This document shows positions 1 through 9,100 of a stretch of DNA of 47,274 bases, in pieces. Positions within the stretch are counted from its first letter, which is position 1; each line of letters begins with the position of its first letter. Source of the DNA: Allorhizocola rhizosphaerae. GTDB taxonomy: Bacteria; Actinomycetota; Actinomycetes; Mycobacteriales; Micromonosporaceae. The position numbers and the translations under genes were made by a program. The notes beneath the pieces were generated by a model, which saw nothing but the letters and a program-made list of their open reading frames with translations, was not told the origin of the DNA and ran no database searches. Location of the stretch: assembly GCF_003426775.1 (NCBI RefSeq), contig NZ_QJUG01000043.1, forward strand, positions 1-47,274, read 5' to 3'.

Positions 1-908
1 GAGGCAAAAGCCGTCAGCAACGCGAGCCGCCCGGCGGCTCGGGCCGTGTCGGGCAGATCCGAGACCGGCCCGTCGAGCCAGGCCCGGCTCGGACCGGGCG
101 GGCGCCTGTCCCAGCCCGCAAGCCGTTCGAACACCACGCGCCGCACAACTTCCGGCACGGCCGTCATCCCGGCCGCGTCGATGGCCGCGCCGGCCCGGGC
201 CAACGCCCCCGCGACATGCTCGGTTCCCGCCGCCCAGCGCAGGTCCTCGGGCAGCGCGGCGGCCGGCAGCAGCGGGAGCGAGTCGCCGGGGCGTCGGTCC
301 TGATTGGACAGTGTCGCGGCGAGCCGGGTCAGCAACCGCTTCACGCCATTGCGCACGAACACGGGTACGCCGCCCGGCAGGGGTGAATCGGTGAGGAAGA
401 CATTGGTCACGCGGTTCAGGTAGTGAAACGTCACCGCCACGCCGATGAGCTCCGGTACGGCCGGGCCTTCGCGCAGAGCCGTCTCGCGTTCACCGGCGGC
501 TCCGGCCCAGCGCGCCACGGCGTCGAGCTCCGGCCGGGCGGACAGGTCCAGGCCACCGGCGGTCACGACGCGGCTGGACAGCAGGCCGTCGAGGGCCGAG
601 CCGTGCACCTCTACGCAATAAGGGCACCGGTTGGCCAGCGATACCGCGGTCGCGACGGTTTCCTTGGTCTCGCGCGGGGCCGCACCGCACACCAGCAGAG
701 TCTCTCGCAGCATGACCCAGCTCGCGGCGAGCGTCGCCGGCGCCGGCGCATGCAGCGCCACCGGGGGCGCCAGCATGCCGAAGTCGCGTTCCATCGCTCG
801 GTAAACGTGAGCCACCCTGGGATCGGCGCCCTTCTCCGGTACCGCGGCGATGTGGCGGATTTGACTGAGGGCGCCGTTACGGGTCATCGCGGCGAACATC
901 TGACTCAT
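1..908 (-). CDS. AhpD/carboxymuconolactone decarboxylase-like protein (C-terminus cut by window edge)
   Basis: The reading frame opens at an ATG at 908, preceded by an AGGAGGAGC ribosome-binding site, and stays open for about 302 codons to the window edge, so the C-terminus is missing. Residues 95-104 read CPYCVEVHGS. Glu83, Cys95, Cys98 and His102 reproduce the spacing of the AhpD peroxidase set (Glu, 12 residues to Cys, CxxC, then His four residues later). Members of this family reduce peroxides through a CxxC thiol pair or act as structural relatives. The protein is longer than a typical 180-residue AhpD, so it may be a double-domain form. It lies 30 bp downstream of the GMC oxidoreductase on the same strand and is probably co-transcribed. 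It may handle peroxide released by that flavoenzyme; this is inference. The family call is good, the function open. Confidence 0.75.
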   Translation of the reverse strand, partial: MSQMFAAMTRNGALSQIRHIAAVPEKGADPRVAHVYRAMERDFGMLAPPVALHAPAPATLAASWVMLRETLLVCGAAPRETKETVATAVSLANRCPYCVEVHGSALDGLLSSRVVTAGGLDLSARPELDAVARWAGAAGERETALREGPAVPELIGVAVTFHYLNRVTNVFLTDSPLPGGVPVFVRNGVKRLLTRLAATLSNQDRRPGDSLPLLPAAALPEDLRWAAGTEHVAGALARAGAAIDAAGMTAVPEVVRRVVFERLAGWDRRPPGPSRAWLDGPVSDLPDTARAAGRLALLTAFA

Positions 909-938
909 CCGTTGCTCCTCCTGGCGATCAGGTCGCGA

Positions 939-2573
939 TCAGGCCGGTTGCGGCACCGGCCGGGCCGCACTGGTCTGCGCCACCGGCGGCGGCGCGCCGA
1001 GCTTGACCGGCACGCCCCTTTCCTGTGCGGCGCGGGCGATTCCCGGGATGGCGCGCTCGGCGAGCGCCGCGATGGTGGATGCCGGGTTCACCGTGAGGGC
1101 TCCGGGTACAGCAGAACCGTCGGTGACGAAGATTCCCGGGTGGTTACGCAGTTCGTGGCGGTCGTCCAGGGCCGAGGTGGCGGGATCGTCGCCGATGCGG
1201 CACGAGGCCAGGGGGTGGACCGTGTACGCGCCCACGAGGTCGTTGGTCCACGGGGCGACCCGGGCCAGCCCGTCTCGCTCGAGAATGTCGCGCACGTCGG
1301 CGTCGGCCAGCGCCCAGCCGCGCAGCGTGTTGGGGGAGGGCTGGTAGCTCAGGGTCCCGCGCCCGAGCATCTGCTGGGAGATGCGGTCGGCGTTGCCGGC
1401 GGCCGGTGGCGGACCGAAGACGCCCTCGTTGTCGTCCTCGCTCATGATGAACACCGTCAGCCACGACTGCCAGCTGCGCAGCATCTCCTTCTTCTCCAGC
1501 CCGAACCAGGCCGGCCCGGTGGCATCGGGCACCTGGGCCAGCACCGTGCCCAGGCCGGGTGGAAAGTAGAGCTGCTCCAGGGAGTACCGGGTGAACTCGG
1601 GCAGGTTGCCGTCCAGCCGATCCCAGCTCGCTACGCTCGGTCCCTTGCCGATCTGGTACGCGCGGTACGCGGCCACATCGCGCGGCAGGCCCAGTAGCTC
1701 CCGGGCCCGTTCCTCGTCGACGATCGCGTGGTTCAATCGCTCGCCGTTGCCGGAGAAGTAACGGCCGACCGCGTGCGGCATCGCGCCGAGGCCGGGCTCG
1801 GAGCGCTTGAGGATGACCGGGGTCGCACCGGCTCCGGCGGCAAGGACGACAAGCTTGGCGTCGATCGCGCCGCTGTCGCCGTAAACGCGGTAGTCCTCGC
1901 CGTCCACGAGCCGGTAGTGAACCCGGTACCCGCCATCATCATTGCGTGACAGGCGCTGCACCTCGTGCAGGGCCCGGATCCGCGCGCCGTGCGCCAGCGC
2001 GCCGGGCAGGTAGTTGAGCAGCAGCGACTGCTTGGCGTCGAAGCGGCATCCGGCGATCATCCAGTTGCAGTTGGTACAGCGCTCGTAGTCGATGGCGGTG
2101 GGCACCGGGTTGGCGGTGCGGCCCGCGCGGTGGCAGGCCGCGGCGAAAAGCCCGCCGGCGTAAGGCACTTCGTCCCAGCTTTGCCGGGTGACCGAGAGTG
2201 CCTCGGCAACGCGGTCGTACCAGGGATCGAGCGTGTCGCGGGCGATGCCGGCCGGCCACATCCGCCGGCCGAGGCTGCCCTGCCGTTCGAACACGAACCG
2301 GGGTGCCCGGGGCATGGCGGCGAAGTAGACCACGCTGCCCCCGCCGACGCAATTGCCGCCCAGCACGCTCATGCCGTCGCCGATGGTGAAGTCGAAGGCG
2401 CGGGTGTAGGACGAGCCGAGCAGGAAGTCGTGGTCGAAATCGTCGCTGGACAGCCAGGGGCCGCGTTCGAGCACCACCACGCGCGCGCCGCCGGCGGCAA
2501 GGTAATAGGCGGCGATGGCACCCCCGAAGCCACTCCCGACGACGACGATATCTGTCGATTCGATGCTGGTCAT
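939..2573 (-). CDS. GMC-family FAD-dependent oxidoreductase
   Basis: A 544-residue flavoprotein. The N-terminus carries the dinucleotide-binding GSGFGGAIAAYYLAAGG at about residues 12-28. It continues with GGNCVGGGSVVYFAA near residue 75, typical of cholesterol-oxidase-like GMC enzymes, and the family C-terminal signature TDGSAVPGALTVNPAST. A cysteine cluster (RCTNCNWMIAGC, about residues 165-176) matches the Cys-rich segment of the long GMC subgroup. The ATG overlaps the stop of the upstream DUF5987-like gene (ATGA at 2570-2573), which suggests coupled translation. These enzymes oxidise alcohols with FAD and usually make H2O2. In an enediyne locus it is a candidate for oxidative tailoring of the core. 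Nine-membered enediyne clusters are remembered to carry a conserved oxidoreductase (E9 type) that this could represent, but I cannot verify the match. Confidence 0.85.
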   Translation of the reverse strand: MTSIESTDIVVVGSGFGGAIAAYYLAAGGARVVVLERGPWLSSDDFDHDFLLGSSYTRAFDFTIGDGMSVLGGNCVGGGSVVYFAAMPRAPRFVFERQGSLGRRMWPAGIARDTLDPWYDRVAEALSVTRQSWDEVPYAGGLFAAACHRAGRTANPVPTAIDYERCTNCNWMIAGCRFDAKQSLLLNYLPGALAHGARIRALHEVQRLSRNDDGGYRVHYRLVDGEDYRVYGDSGAIDAKLVVLAAGAGATPVILKRSEPGLGAMPHAVGRYFSGNGERLNHAIVDEERARELLGLPRDVAAYRAYQIGKGPSVASWDRLDGNLPEFTRYSLEQLYFPPGLGTVLAQVPDATGPAWFGLEKKEMLRSWQSWLTVFIMSEDDNEGVFGPPPAAGNADRISQQMLGRGTLSYQPSPNTLRGWALADADVRDILERDGLARVAPWTNDLVGAYTVHPLASCRIGDDPATSALDDRHELRNHPGIFVTDGSAVPGALTVNPASTIAALAERAIPGIARAAQERGVPVKLGAPPPVAQTSAARPVPQPA

Positions 2574-3139
2574 GCCGGGCTCCCGGTGGACGAGGTGAAC
2601 GGGTGCGGGCGGGCGAGTTCCCGTTGATAGGAATAGCGGGGGAAGCGCCAGAGCCCGTCCGGCTCGGGCCCGGCGAAGCCCATCGCGGTCAGCCCGGGAT
2701 GGCCGGCGGCCAGCGCCTCGGCGGTTGACAGGTGGGCGGCGCTGTCATAGGCCATGTAGCAGAACAGGGCCAGCCCCACCCACATCTCGTGCTCGGGATG
2801 GCCGGGCGTCGTCAGCGCCTGAACCAGGGCGGTACGGTCCGAAAAGGACAGTGCGACGAACGGCGGCAGGGCTTCACCGAGCTCCAGTTCGCGGTCCTGG
2901 GCGTACGCGAGAGCGTGGTGGTTGATCCCGTCGGCGAGCGTATCGAGCACCCCGGCGAACCCGGTGGCCTCCCAGCGCAGCAGGTCCAGCGCGCCGGCCG
3001 CGACGGCCCCGGGCGTCGCGCAAGCCCCGGCGATGGCGTGGTCGTGCGGCGCGCGCTTGGCCCCGGGAAGGATGGTGTCGGCGTACGCCTCAAGGCTCAT
3101 GACTTGCGCCGCGTCGAGATCGGGCGATGGTGGCGGCAT
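2570..3139 (-). CDS. DUF5987-like small protein, partner of GMC oxidoreductase
   Basis: A 189-residue protein without a visible catalytic signature. It resembles the DUF5987 / gluconate-dehydrogenase-subunit-3-like proteins encoded next to GMC oxidoreductases in actinomycetes: an N-terminal SLEAYADTILPG segment, a central helical region and a C-terminal GLWRFPRYSYQREL. The start is taken as ATG at 3139, because AAGGAG at about 3145-3150 is well spaced for it. A GTG at 3145 lies in frame but would sit directly on that ribosome-binding site. It overlaps the next gene by ATGA and nearly overlaps the previous stop, so the four genes from 3942 to 1 form a tight operon. A chaperone or small-subunit role for the GMC enzyme is inference. 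Confidence 0.65.
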   Translation of the reverse strand: MPPPSPDLDAAQVMSLEAYADTILPGAKRAPHDHAIAGACATPGAVAAGALDLLRWEATGFAGVLDTLADGINHHALAYAQDRELELGEALPPFVALSFSDRTALVQALTTPGHPEHEMWVGLALFCYMAYDSAAHLSTAEALAAGHPGLTAMGFAGPEPDGLWRFPRYSYQRELARPHPFTSSTGSPA

Positions 3140-3141
3140 GT

Positions 3142-3942
3142 TCACTCCTTGACGGCGAACTGTCCGGGCTTGCGGCCGGCCCCGGCCGGTCCGCGGTAGG
3201 CCTGCGCGATCTCCAGCCAGCCCGCCGCCCGGTCTCCCTCCGCGGTCAACGCCAGGTCACGGTGGTGCCGGCGGCGCGTGACCAGCAGGCAGAAGTCGAC
3301 CGCGGGTCCGCTGACCCGGTCGGCGGCGCCGGGCGGACCGAAATCCCACCGCGCGCCGCTGGGGCCGGTGAGCTCGAAGCGGAACTCCTCGGCCGGCGGG
3401 GTGAGGCCGCGGGCCAGGTAACCGAAGTCGCGGGTGCGCACCCCGAACGCGACGATGTGGCGGATCCGGTCGGTGTAGTCAAGCCGCTTGCGCAGCGCGT
3501 CGGCGATGTCCCGGCCGTGGGCGAACATTTCCATCAGGCCCGCGGCGGCCAGAACCGCCGGCGGCAGCGGGTTGACCAGCCACGGCACGTGCGCGGTCGC
3601 CGGTACCCCCGAAATGGCCTTCACCGCCGTTGCCAGCTGTGTCCGGAAGCGGTCCAAGAGCACCGACGGCGGCTCGGCCAGGTGCTCGGCCATGGCGTTG
3701 CGCACGTTGGCATCGAAGTCGTCGCTCAGCTGCGCGGTCAGGGCGCGGAACGCCTCCGGCCGCGCGGCGGATAGCGCCGCCAACCGGAAGTTGGCGATCA
3801 GGTGGGCGATCTGGTGCGCGATGCTCCAACCCGGAGCCGGGGTCGGCAATGCCCATTGTTCGGCCGCGAGCGGGCGCACGAGGCGGTAGATCTCGTCGCC
3901 CTCCTCCGTCAGCGCGGTAAGGACGTCCAGATTCTCGGTCAC
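3142..3942 (-). CDS. TIGR03084-like protein with mycothiol/DinB-type metal-binding domain
   Basis: About 266 residues from a GTG at 3942 (N-terminus VTENLDVLTALTEEGDEIYR); longer in-frame extensions read poorly and cross the divergent promoter. The first half is a DinB-like helical bundle of the maleylpyruvate-isomerase N-terminal type. WSIAHQIAHLIAN (about residues 45-57) and MFAHGRDIADALR (about 140-152) supply the histidines that usually hold a metal. The C-terminal half contains the family-typical LTGPSGARWDFGPPGAADRVSGPA. Such proteins are thought to use mycothiol or to bind metal, but the substrate is unknown. It is the first gene of the leftward operon with the GMC enzyme. A role in thiol-dependent processing of an enediyne intermediate, or in protection, is conceivable but unproven. 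Confidence 0.7.
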   Translation of the reverse strand: MTENLDVLTALTEEGDEIYRLVRPLAAEQWALPTPAPGWSIAHQIAHLIANFRLAALSAARPEAFRALTAQLSDDFDANVRNAMAEHLAEPPSVLLDRFRTQLATAVKAISGVPATAHVPWLVNPLPPAVLAAAGLMEMFAHGRDIADALRKRLDYTDRIRHIVAFGVRTRDFGYLARGLTPPAEEFRFELTGPSGARWDFGPPGAADRVSGPAVDFCLLVTRRRHHRDLALTAEGDRAAGWLEIAQAYRGPAGAGRKPGQFAVKE

Positions 3943-3990
3943 ACGTGTCAGGGTCCGCCCGCCGGGCGCGCCCGAGCTACTCGCCGCGTG

Positions 3991-4023
3991 CGGAGTGTGG
4001 GTAGCCCACCTACGCACTCTCCG
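3991..4023. promoter_or_regulatory. 33-bp imperfect palindrome in divergent promoter region
   Basis: Two 14-bp arms (3991-4004 and 4010-4023) pair at 12 of 14 positions around a 5-bp spacer. The left arm reads CGGAGTGTGGGTAG and the right arm CTACGCACTCTCCG. It lies in the 145-bp gap between the leftward operon (start 3942) and the rightward DUF1702-PKSE operon (start 4088), about 65 bp upstream of the latter. Its size and place suit an operator for a dimeric regulator controlling both operons. No clear -10/-35 pair is visible, and no matching copy was found elsewhere in the window by eye. Confidence 0.5.
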
Positions 4024-4087
4024 AGCACGGCGCGGGCGGTCACCGGCAGAAGAATCGAGACCGCGTGGACTGATGGAGGGAGCAGCG

Positions 4088-5119
4088 ATGCCAACGGTTC
4101 TCGGGTCGATGCGCCGGCTTTTGCTTGCGCCCGAACTGACCGAGGTGGGCTTTCGCCGCCGGGGGTTTCCGCTCGATCCGCCCCAGGTGGTCGAGCAATT
4201 GGAGGCGGTACCGCAGGCGGTGGTGTGCGGGTTCGAATGGGGCATCGACGCACGCGGCCTGTGGGAGGTGCAGCGGCGGCTGGAGTTGGTCGATCCACAA
4301 TTGCGGGGGTACGCGTATGAGGGCGCGACGATGGCGTACACCGTGCTGGACACGATGCGTCCGGGCGCCTCCCGGCACACGGCGGCGCTGCTGGCAGGGC
4401 CGGGGCGCAAACACCTGTTCCTGTGCTACATCGGGATCGGCTTCGCCATGGCCCGGCTGCCGCGGCCGTTGTGGCGATCAGTCCTTCCCGAGCTGCCAGG
4501 TGTGCCCTACCACCCGACGATGAGCTGGCTCGCCGTCGACGGCTATGGCTTCGACCGGGCGTACTTCGACACGCACAGGTGGGTCGGGCAGCAGCGCCGT
4601 CCCCGGCCCTACCCGTGGCTGGGCCACCCCGGCTACTTCGAGCGTGCGTTCGACCAGGGTGTGGGGCGCGCGCTGTGGTTCGTGCACGCGGCCCGGGTAC
4701 CGGATGTGCTTGCCGCCGTGGCAAAGTTCGCCGCCGGCCGCCGGGCCGACCTGTGGAGTGGGATAGGTCTGGCGGTGGCGTTCGCCGGCGGAGCGGACCG
4801 GCAAGGTCTGGCCACCCTTCGCCGCGAGGCGGGTGCGTACTGGCCCGAGCTTGCCCAGGGAGTGCTGTTCGCGGCCAAGGCGCGGGAGTACGCGGGCTAC
4901 GTGCCGCAGCACGCGGAGCTGGCCACATCGGTGCTGATTGACATGTCCGTGGCTGAGGCGGCGCGGCTGGCCGACGAGGCGGTTGCGCGGCAAGGCGATG
5001 AGGTAGGCGTGCCGCGGTATGAGGTCTGGCGGCGGCGGATGCAGGGATACTTCCGCGACGGTTCCGCATATGTGAAGAAGACATTACCCGGCAACGATTG
5101 CCATGCTTCAGGCGAGTGA
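4088..5119 (+). CDS. DUF1702 enediyne-cassette protein, copy 1 (UnbL/E3-like)
   Basis: A 343-residue soluble protein of the DUF1702 family, which accompanies enediyne PKS genes (the UnbL/E3 class). Family hallmarks are LRGYAYEGATMAYTVLDTM (about residues 72-90), the central HLFLCYIGIGFAMARLPR, WLAVDGYGFDRAYF, QGVGRALWFVHAARV and RRADLWSGIGLAVAFAGG. The start is ATG at 4088, placed by GGAGGGAG just upstream; an ATG at 4073 is also in frame. Biochemical function is not established; the family is needed for enediyne core formation. It is followed after 13 bp by a second DUF1702 gene and then by PKSE, so it heads the core operon. A TTA codon sits at codon 333, within an extra tail (KKTLPGNDCHASGE) that copy 2 lacks. 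Confidence 0.88.
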   Translation: MPTVLGSMRRLLLAPELTEVGFRRRGFPLDPPQVVEQLEAVPQAVVCGFEWGIDARGLWEVQRRLELVDPQLRGYAYEGATMAYTVLDTMRPGASRHTAALLAGPGRKHLFLCYIGIGFAMARLPRPLWRSVLPELPGVPYHPTMSWLAVDGYGFDRAYFDTHRWVGQQRRPRPYPWLGHPGYFERAFDQGVGRALWFVHAARVPDVLAAVAKFAAGRRADLWSGIGLAVAFAGGADRQGLATLRREAGAYWPELAQGVLFAAKAREYAGYVPQHAELATSVLIDMSVAEAARLADEAVARQGDEVGVPRYEVWRRRMQGYFRDGSAYVKKTLPGNDCHASGE

Positions 5120-5132
5120 GGGGAGTTGTCAG

Positions 5133-6104
5133 ATGCGGATGCTGCGCAGGCTCCGATGCCGGTTGCTGACCCCGCCGGTTTCCGCGACAAGGCTCGATGC
5201 TCGCGGATTTCATGTGAAGAGCGCCGAGGCGCGCGATCGGCTGGAAACCATCGGCGCCACCTTCTTGCGGGGCTTCGGCTATGCGGCGCTGGCGCGGACG
5301 GCGGCCGAGGCTGAGGGCTGGCTGGAGCGGGTGCCCGTCCCCGTCCGGGGGTTCGCCTACGAGGGCGCGGCGATGGGGCTCGCGATCCGTGATGCCCTCT
5401 CGTTTGGTCGAGCCCGGCACGTGGCGGACCTGCTCGCGGGTCGTGGAGATCAGCACATCTACATGAGTTACATCGGTGTGGGCTGGGCGCTGGCGCGCCT
5501 GCCGCGCCGGCGCTGGCACCGGCTCACCGCGCCGGATCCGTTGCTGCGCTGGCTGGCGCTGGACGGGTACGGCTTCCACCAGGCGTACTTCCGCACTGAG
5601 CAATACGTCTTGCGTCAGCGGAGGGATGTGTTCCCAGGCTGGCCGAAGGACGGCCCGCGCGACTATGCGGCCCGCGCGATCGACCAGGGCATCGGGCGCG
5701 CGCTGTGGTTTGTCGGCGGGACCGACGTCGACGTGGTTGGCCGGCTGGTGAACCGGTTCGCCGACGGCCGCCGAGCCGACCTTTACAGCGGCGTCGGGTT
5801 GGCAGCCACCTATGCCGGCGGTGTCGACGCCGGCGAGCTGACCCGGTTGTGGCGCAACGCCGGGCCATACCGCGTCCACATCGCGCAGGGCAGCGCGTTC
5901 GCGGCCAAGGCGCGCGTGCGCGCCGGTTTGGTGGTGCCGCACAACGAAATCGCCACCGAGATCTTCTGTGGAATGTCCACACACGACGCCGCGAAGATCA
6001 CTGACAAGGCCCGTGAAGGGCTCGCCGATACCGGCGCCGTGCCGGCGTACGAGATCTGGCGGCAGCGCATCGCCGATGAGTTGGTGTCCCAAGGCCGGCA
6101 ATGA
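5133..6104 (+). CDS. DUF1702 enediyne-cassette protein, copy 2 (UnbL/E3-like)
   Basis: A 323-residue paralogue of the preceding protein. The shared blocks are VRGFAYEGAAMGLAIRD, HIYMSYIGVGWALARLPRR, WLALDGYGFHQAYF, QGIGRALWFVGG and GRRADLYSGVGLAATYAGG, with FAAKARVRAGLVVPHNE near the end. The start is ATG at 5133, seven bases after GAGGGGAG; longer in-frame starts would overlap copy 1. The two copies diverge throughout, so this is not a recent duplication. They may act as a hetero-pair on the PKSE product. As with copy 1, the reaction is unknown. It lies 39 bp upstream of PKSE in the same transcription unit. Confidence 0.88.
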   Translation: MRMLRRLRCRLLTPPVSATRLDARGFHVKSAEARDRLETIGATFLRGFGYAALARTAAEAEGWLERVPVPVRGFAYEGAAMGLAIRDALSFGRARHVADLLAGRGDQHIYMSYIGVGWALARLPRRRWHRLTAPDPLLRWLALDGYGFHQAYFRTEQYVLRQRRDVFPGWPKDGPRDYAARAIDQGIGRALWFVGGTDVDVVGRLVNRFADGRRADLYSGVGLAATYAGGVDAGELTRLWRNAGPYRVHIAQGSAFAAKARVRAGLVVPHNEIATEIFCGMSTHDAAKITDKAREGLADTGAVPAYEIWRQRIADELVSQGRQ

Positions 6105-6143
6105 CGGTTCGCCCCGCCGGTTCGCCGAAGGAGGTCGTCGAGT

Positions 6144-9100
6144 ATGACGAGAATCGCCGTGGTAGGAATGGCGTGCCGCTACCCGGACGCAGCGTCGCCT
6201 CTGCAGCTGTGGGAGAACGCGCTTGCGGGGCGGCGGGCGTTCCGGCGGCTGCCGGACGAGCGGATGCGGCTGGACGACTATTGGGACCCTGACCCGGCGG
6301 CGCCGGATCGGTTCTACACCCGCCACGCTGCGGTCATCGAGGGCTACCGGTTCGATCGGGTGCGCTACCAGGTTGCCGGGAGCACATACCGGTCAACGGA
6401 TCTGACCCATTGGCTGGCCCTGGATGTTGCCGCGCAGGCGATCGCCGATGCCGGGTACCCCATGGCCGAAGGGCTGCCCCTGGAACGTACCCAGGTGGTG
6501 GTCGGCAACAGCCTCACCGGTGAGTTCACCCGCGCCAACACGATGCGTTTGCGTTGGCCCTATGTGCGCCGGGTGACCGCGGCCGCGTTGCGCCGTCGCG
6601 GATGGGACGGCGAGCAGGTGGCCGCGTTCCTCGCCGACCTGGAGGCCGCATACAAGGAGCCGTTTCCGCCGATCGACGAGGACAGCCTCGCGGGTGGCCT
6701 GTCCAACACGATCGCCGGGCGGATCTGCAACCACTTCGACTTCAAGGGCGGCGGCTTCACGGTCGACGGCGCCTGTTCGTCCTCCCTGCTTTCGGTGGCC
6801 ATGGCGAGCAAGGCGTTGCTGACCGGCGACGTCGACGTGGCCATAGCCGGTGGAGTGGACCTGTCGATCGACCCGTTCGAGATCGTCGGTTTCGCCAAGA
6901 CGGGCGCGCTCGCCACCGGCGAGATGCGGGTCTACGACAGCGGATCCAACGGGTTCTGGCCGGGTGAGGGCTGCGGCATGGTGGTGCTGATGCGGGAGGC
7001 CGACGCGGTGGCGCAGGGGCGCAAGCCATACGCGTTGATCGCGGGCTGGGGCATCTCGTCGGACGGCCGCGGCGGTATCACCCGGCCTGAGCTCGGTGGG
7101 TACCGGCTGGCGTTGCGCCGCGCGTATGCCCAGGCGGGCTTCGGCATCGACACCGTGTCGCTTTTCGAGGGTCACGGGACGGGGACCAAGGTGGGCGATG
7201 ACACCGAGTTGCGCGCGCTGTCGAGGGCCCGCGCGGATGCCGGCCCTGGTGTGGCCGGCGCGGCGGCGATCGGCTCCATCAAGGCGATGATCGGTCACAC
7301 GAAGGCCGCGGCCGGGGTGGCCGGTCTGATCAAGGCGGTGCTGGCCGTGCACCATGCCGTGCTGCCGCCGACCGTCGGCTGTGTGCAGCCGCATCGGATG
7401 CTCACCGAAGAGGGCGCCACGCTGCGCGCGCTGCCGAGCGCCGAGCCGTTCCCGCCCGGCGCGCCGGTGCGCGCCGGGGTCACCGCCATGGGGTTCGGCG
7501 GCATCAACACGCACGTCGTGCTCGATCGGCCGGACTCGCGCCGGCGCGCGTCACTGGATCACCGCACCCGTACCCTTTCCGCCTCGGCCCAGGACGCGGA
7601 GCTGCTGCTGTTCGACGCGACGTCGCCCGGCGAGCTGCGGCAGCGGTTGGTGGAGGTGGCTGACCGGGTGGCCCGGCTGGCCTTCGCCCAGCTGGCGGAC
7701 CTCGCCGCGACATTGCACGGGCGGATGCGCGGCCGGCCGCACCGGGCGGCCGTGGTGGCGGCCACCCCCGAGGAAGCGGAGCGGTTGCTGCGCAAGCTGA
7801 TCTCGGAGCTCGACGCCGGTCAGCGGCGGCGGCTCGCGCCGGACGAGTTCGCCTTCCTCGGCAATGCCGGCCAACCGGGGCAGGTCGGTTTCCTGTTCCC
7901 GGGGCAGGGCGCAGGCCGCGGCACCTCCGGCGGCGCGCTGCGGCGGCGGTTCGCCGTCGCCGACGAGGTTTACACGATGGCGGCGCTGCCGGTCGGCGGG
8001 GACATGGCGGCCACGCAGGTCGCTCAGCCACGGATCGTCGCCGGTTCGCTGGCCGGGCTGCGCGTCTTGTCCACGTTGGACATCAACGCGAGCGTGGCGG
8101 TCGGGCACAGCCTCGGTGAGATCACCGCCGTGCACTGGGCCGGCGCATTGGACGCCGCGACGTTGCTGCGCGTCGCCGCCGCGCGTGGCCGCGTCATGAG
8201 CGAGCACGGCGTCCCCGGCACCATGGCGAGCCTCGCCGCCGGACCGGACGCGACCGCCCGCCTGCTCGACGGCCTTCCGGTCGTCATCGCCGCCTACAAC
8301 GGGCCATTGCAGACCGTGGTCTCCGGCACCGAGGCCGACGTGCGGTCGGTGCTCCAGCGCGCCCGCGACGCGGGCATCACCGGGGCACCCATCGCTGTCT
8401 CGCACGCCTTCCACTCGCCGCTGGTCGCCCCGGCCGCCGGTGCCTTCGCCGAAGTGCTTGCGGGGGAACGGTTCGCGCGGGTGACTAGCCGGGTCATCTC
8501 GACGGTCACCGGCGGCCCGCTGACGGCGGAGACCGACCTGCCCGCCCTGTTGCGCCGGCAGATCACGGATCCGGTGCTGTTCGGCGCCGCGCTCGATCTC
8601 GCCGCCAAGGAGGTGGATCTGCTCGTCGAGGTGGGTCCGGGGCGGATCCTCACCGGGCTGGCGCGGGCCGTGACCGACATCCCGGCCTTCGCGCTGGACG
8701 CCGGGCACGAGTCGTTGCGCGGGCTGTTGCGGATCGCCGCCGCCGCTTTCGTCACGGGCGTCTGCGACTCGTTCCCGGCGCTGTTCGACGACCGGCTGGT
8801 CCGCCCGCTCGACCTGCGTGCCGAGCCGGTGTTTTTCACCAGCCCGTGCGAGACCGTGCCCGTCGACCTGACCGCCTACGAGCCGTCCAAAACGCCGGTA
8901 CCGGCGGTAAAGACCGCGAGCGCGCCGGCCGTGGTCGGGTCCACGAACGAGTCCACATTGGACCTTCTGCGCCGGCTCGTCGCCGCCCGCGCCGAGCTGC
9001 CGGTCGAGATCGTGCGCGCGGACAGCCGGCTGCTCGACGACCTGCACCTGAGTTCCATCACCGTGGGGCAGGTGGTAAACGAGGCGGCGCAACAGGTAGG

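Noticed and set aside
423-1697. Long plus-strand open frame of 424 codons
   Set aside because: Antisense to the AhpD-like and GMC genes; arginine/glycine-rich translation with no family motif, a normal by-product of high GC.
3948-6326. 792-codon minus-strand frame
   Set aside because: Mirrors the two DUF1702 genes and the divergent promoter; low-complexity translation.
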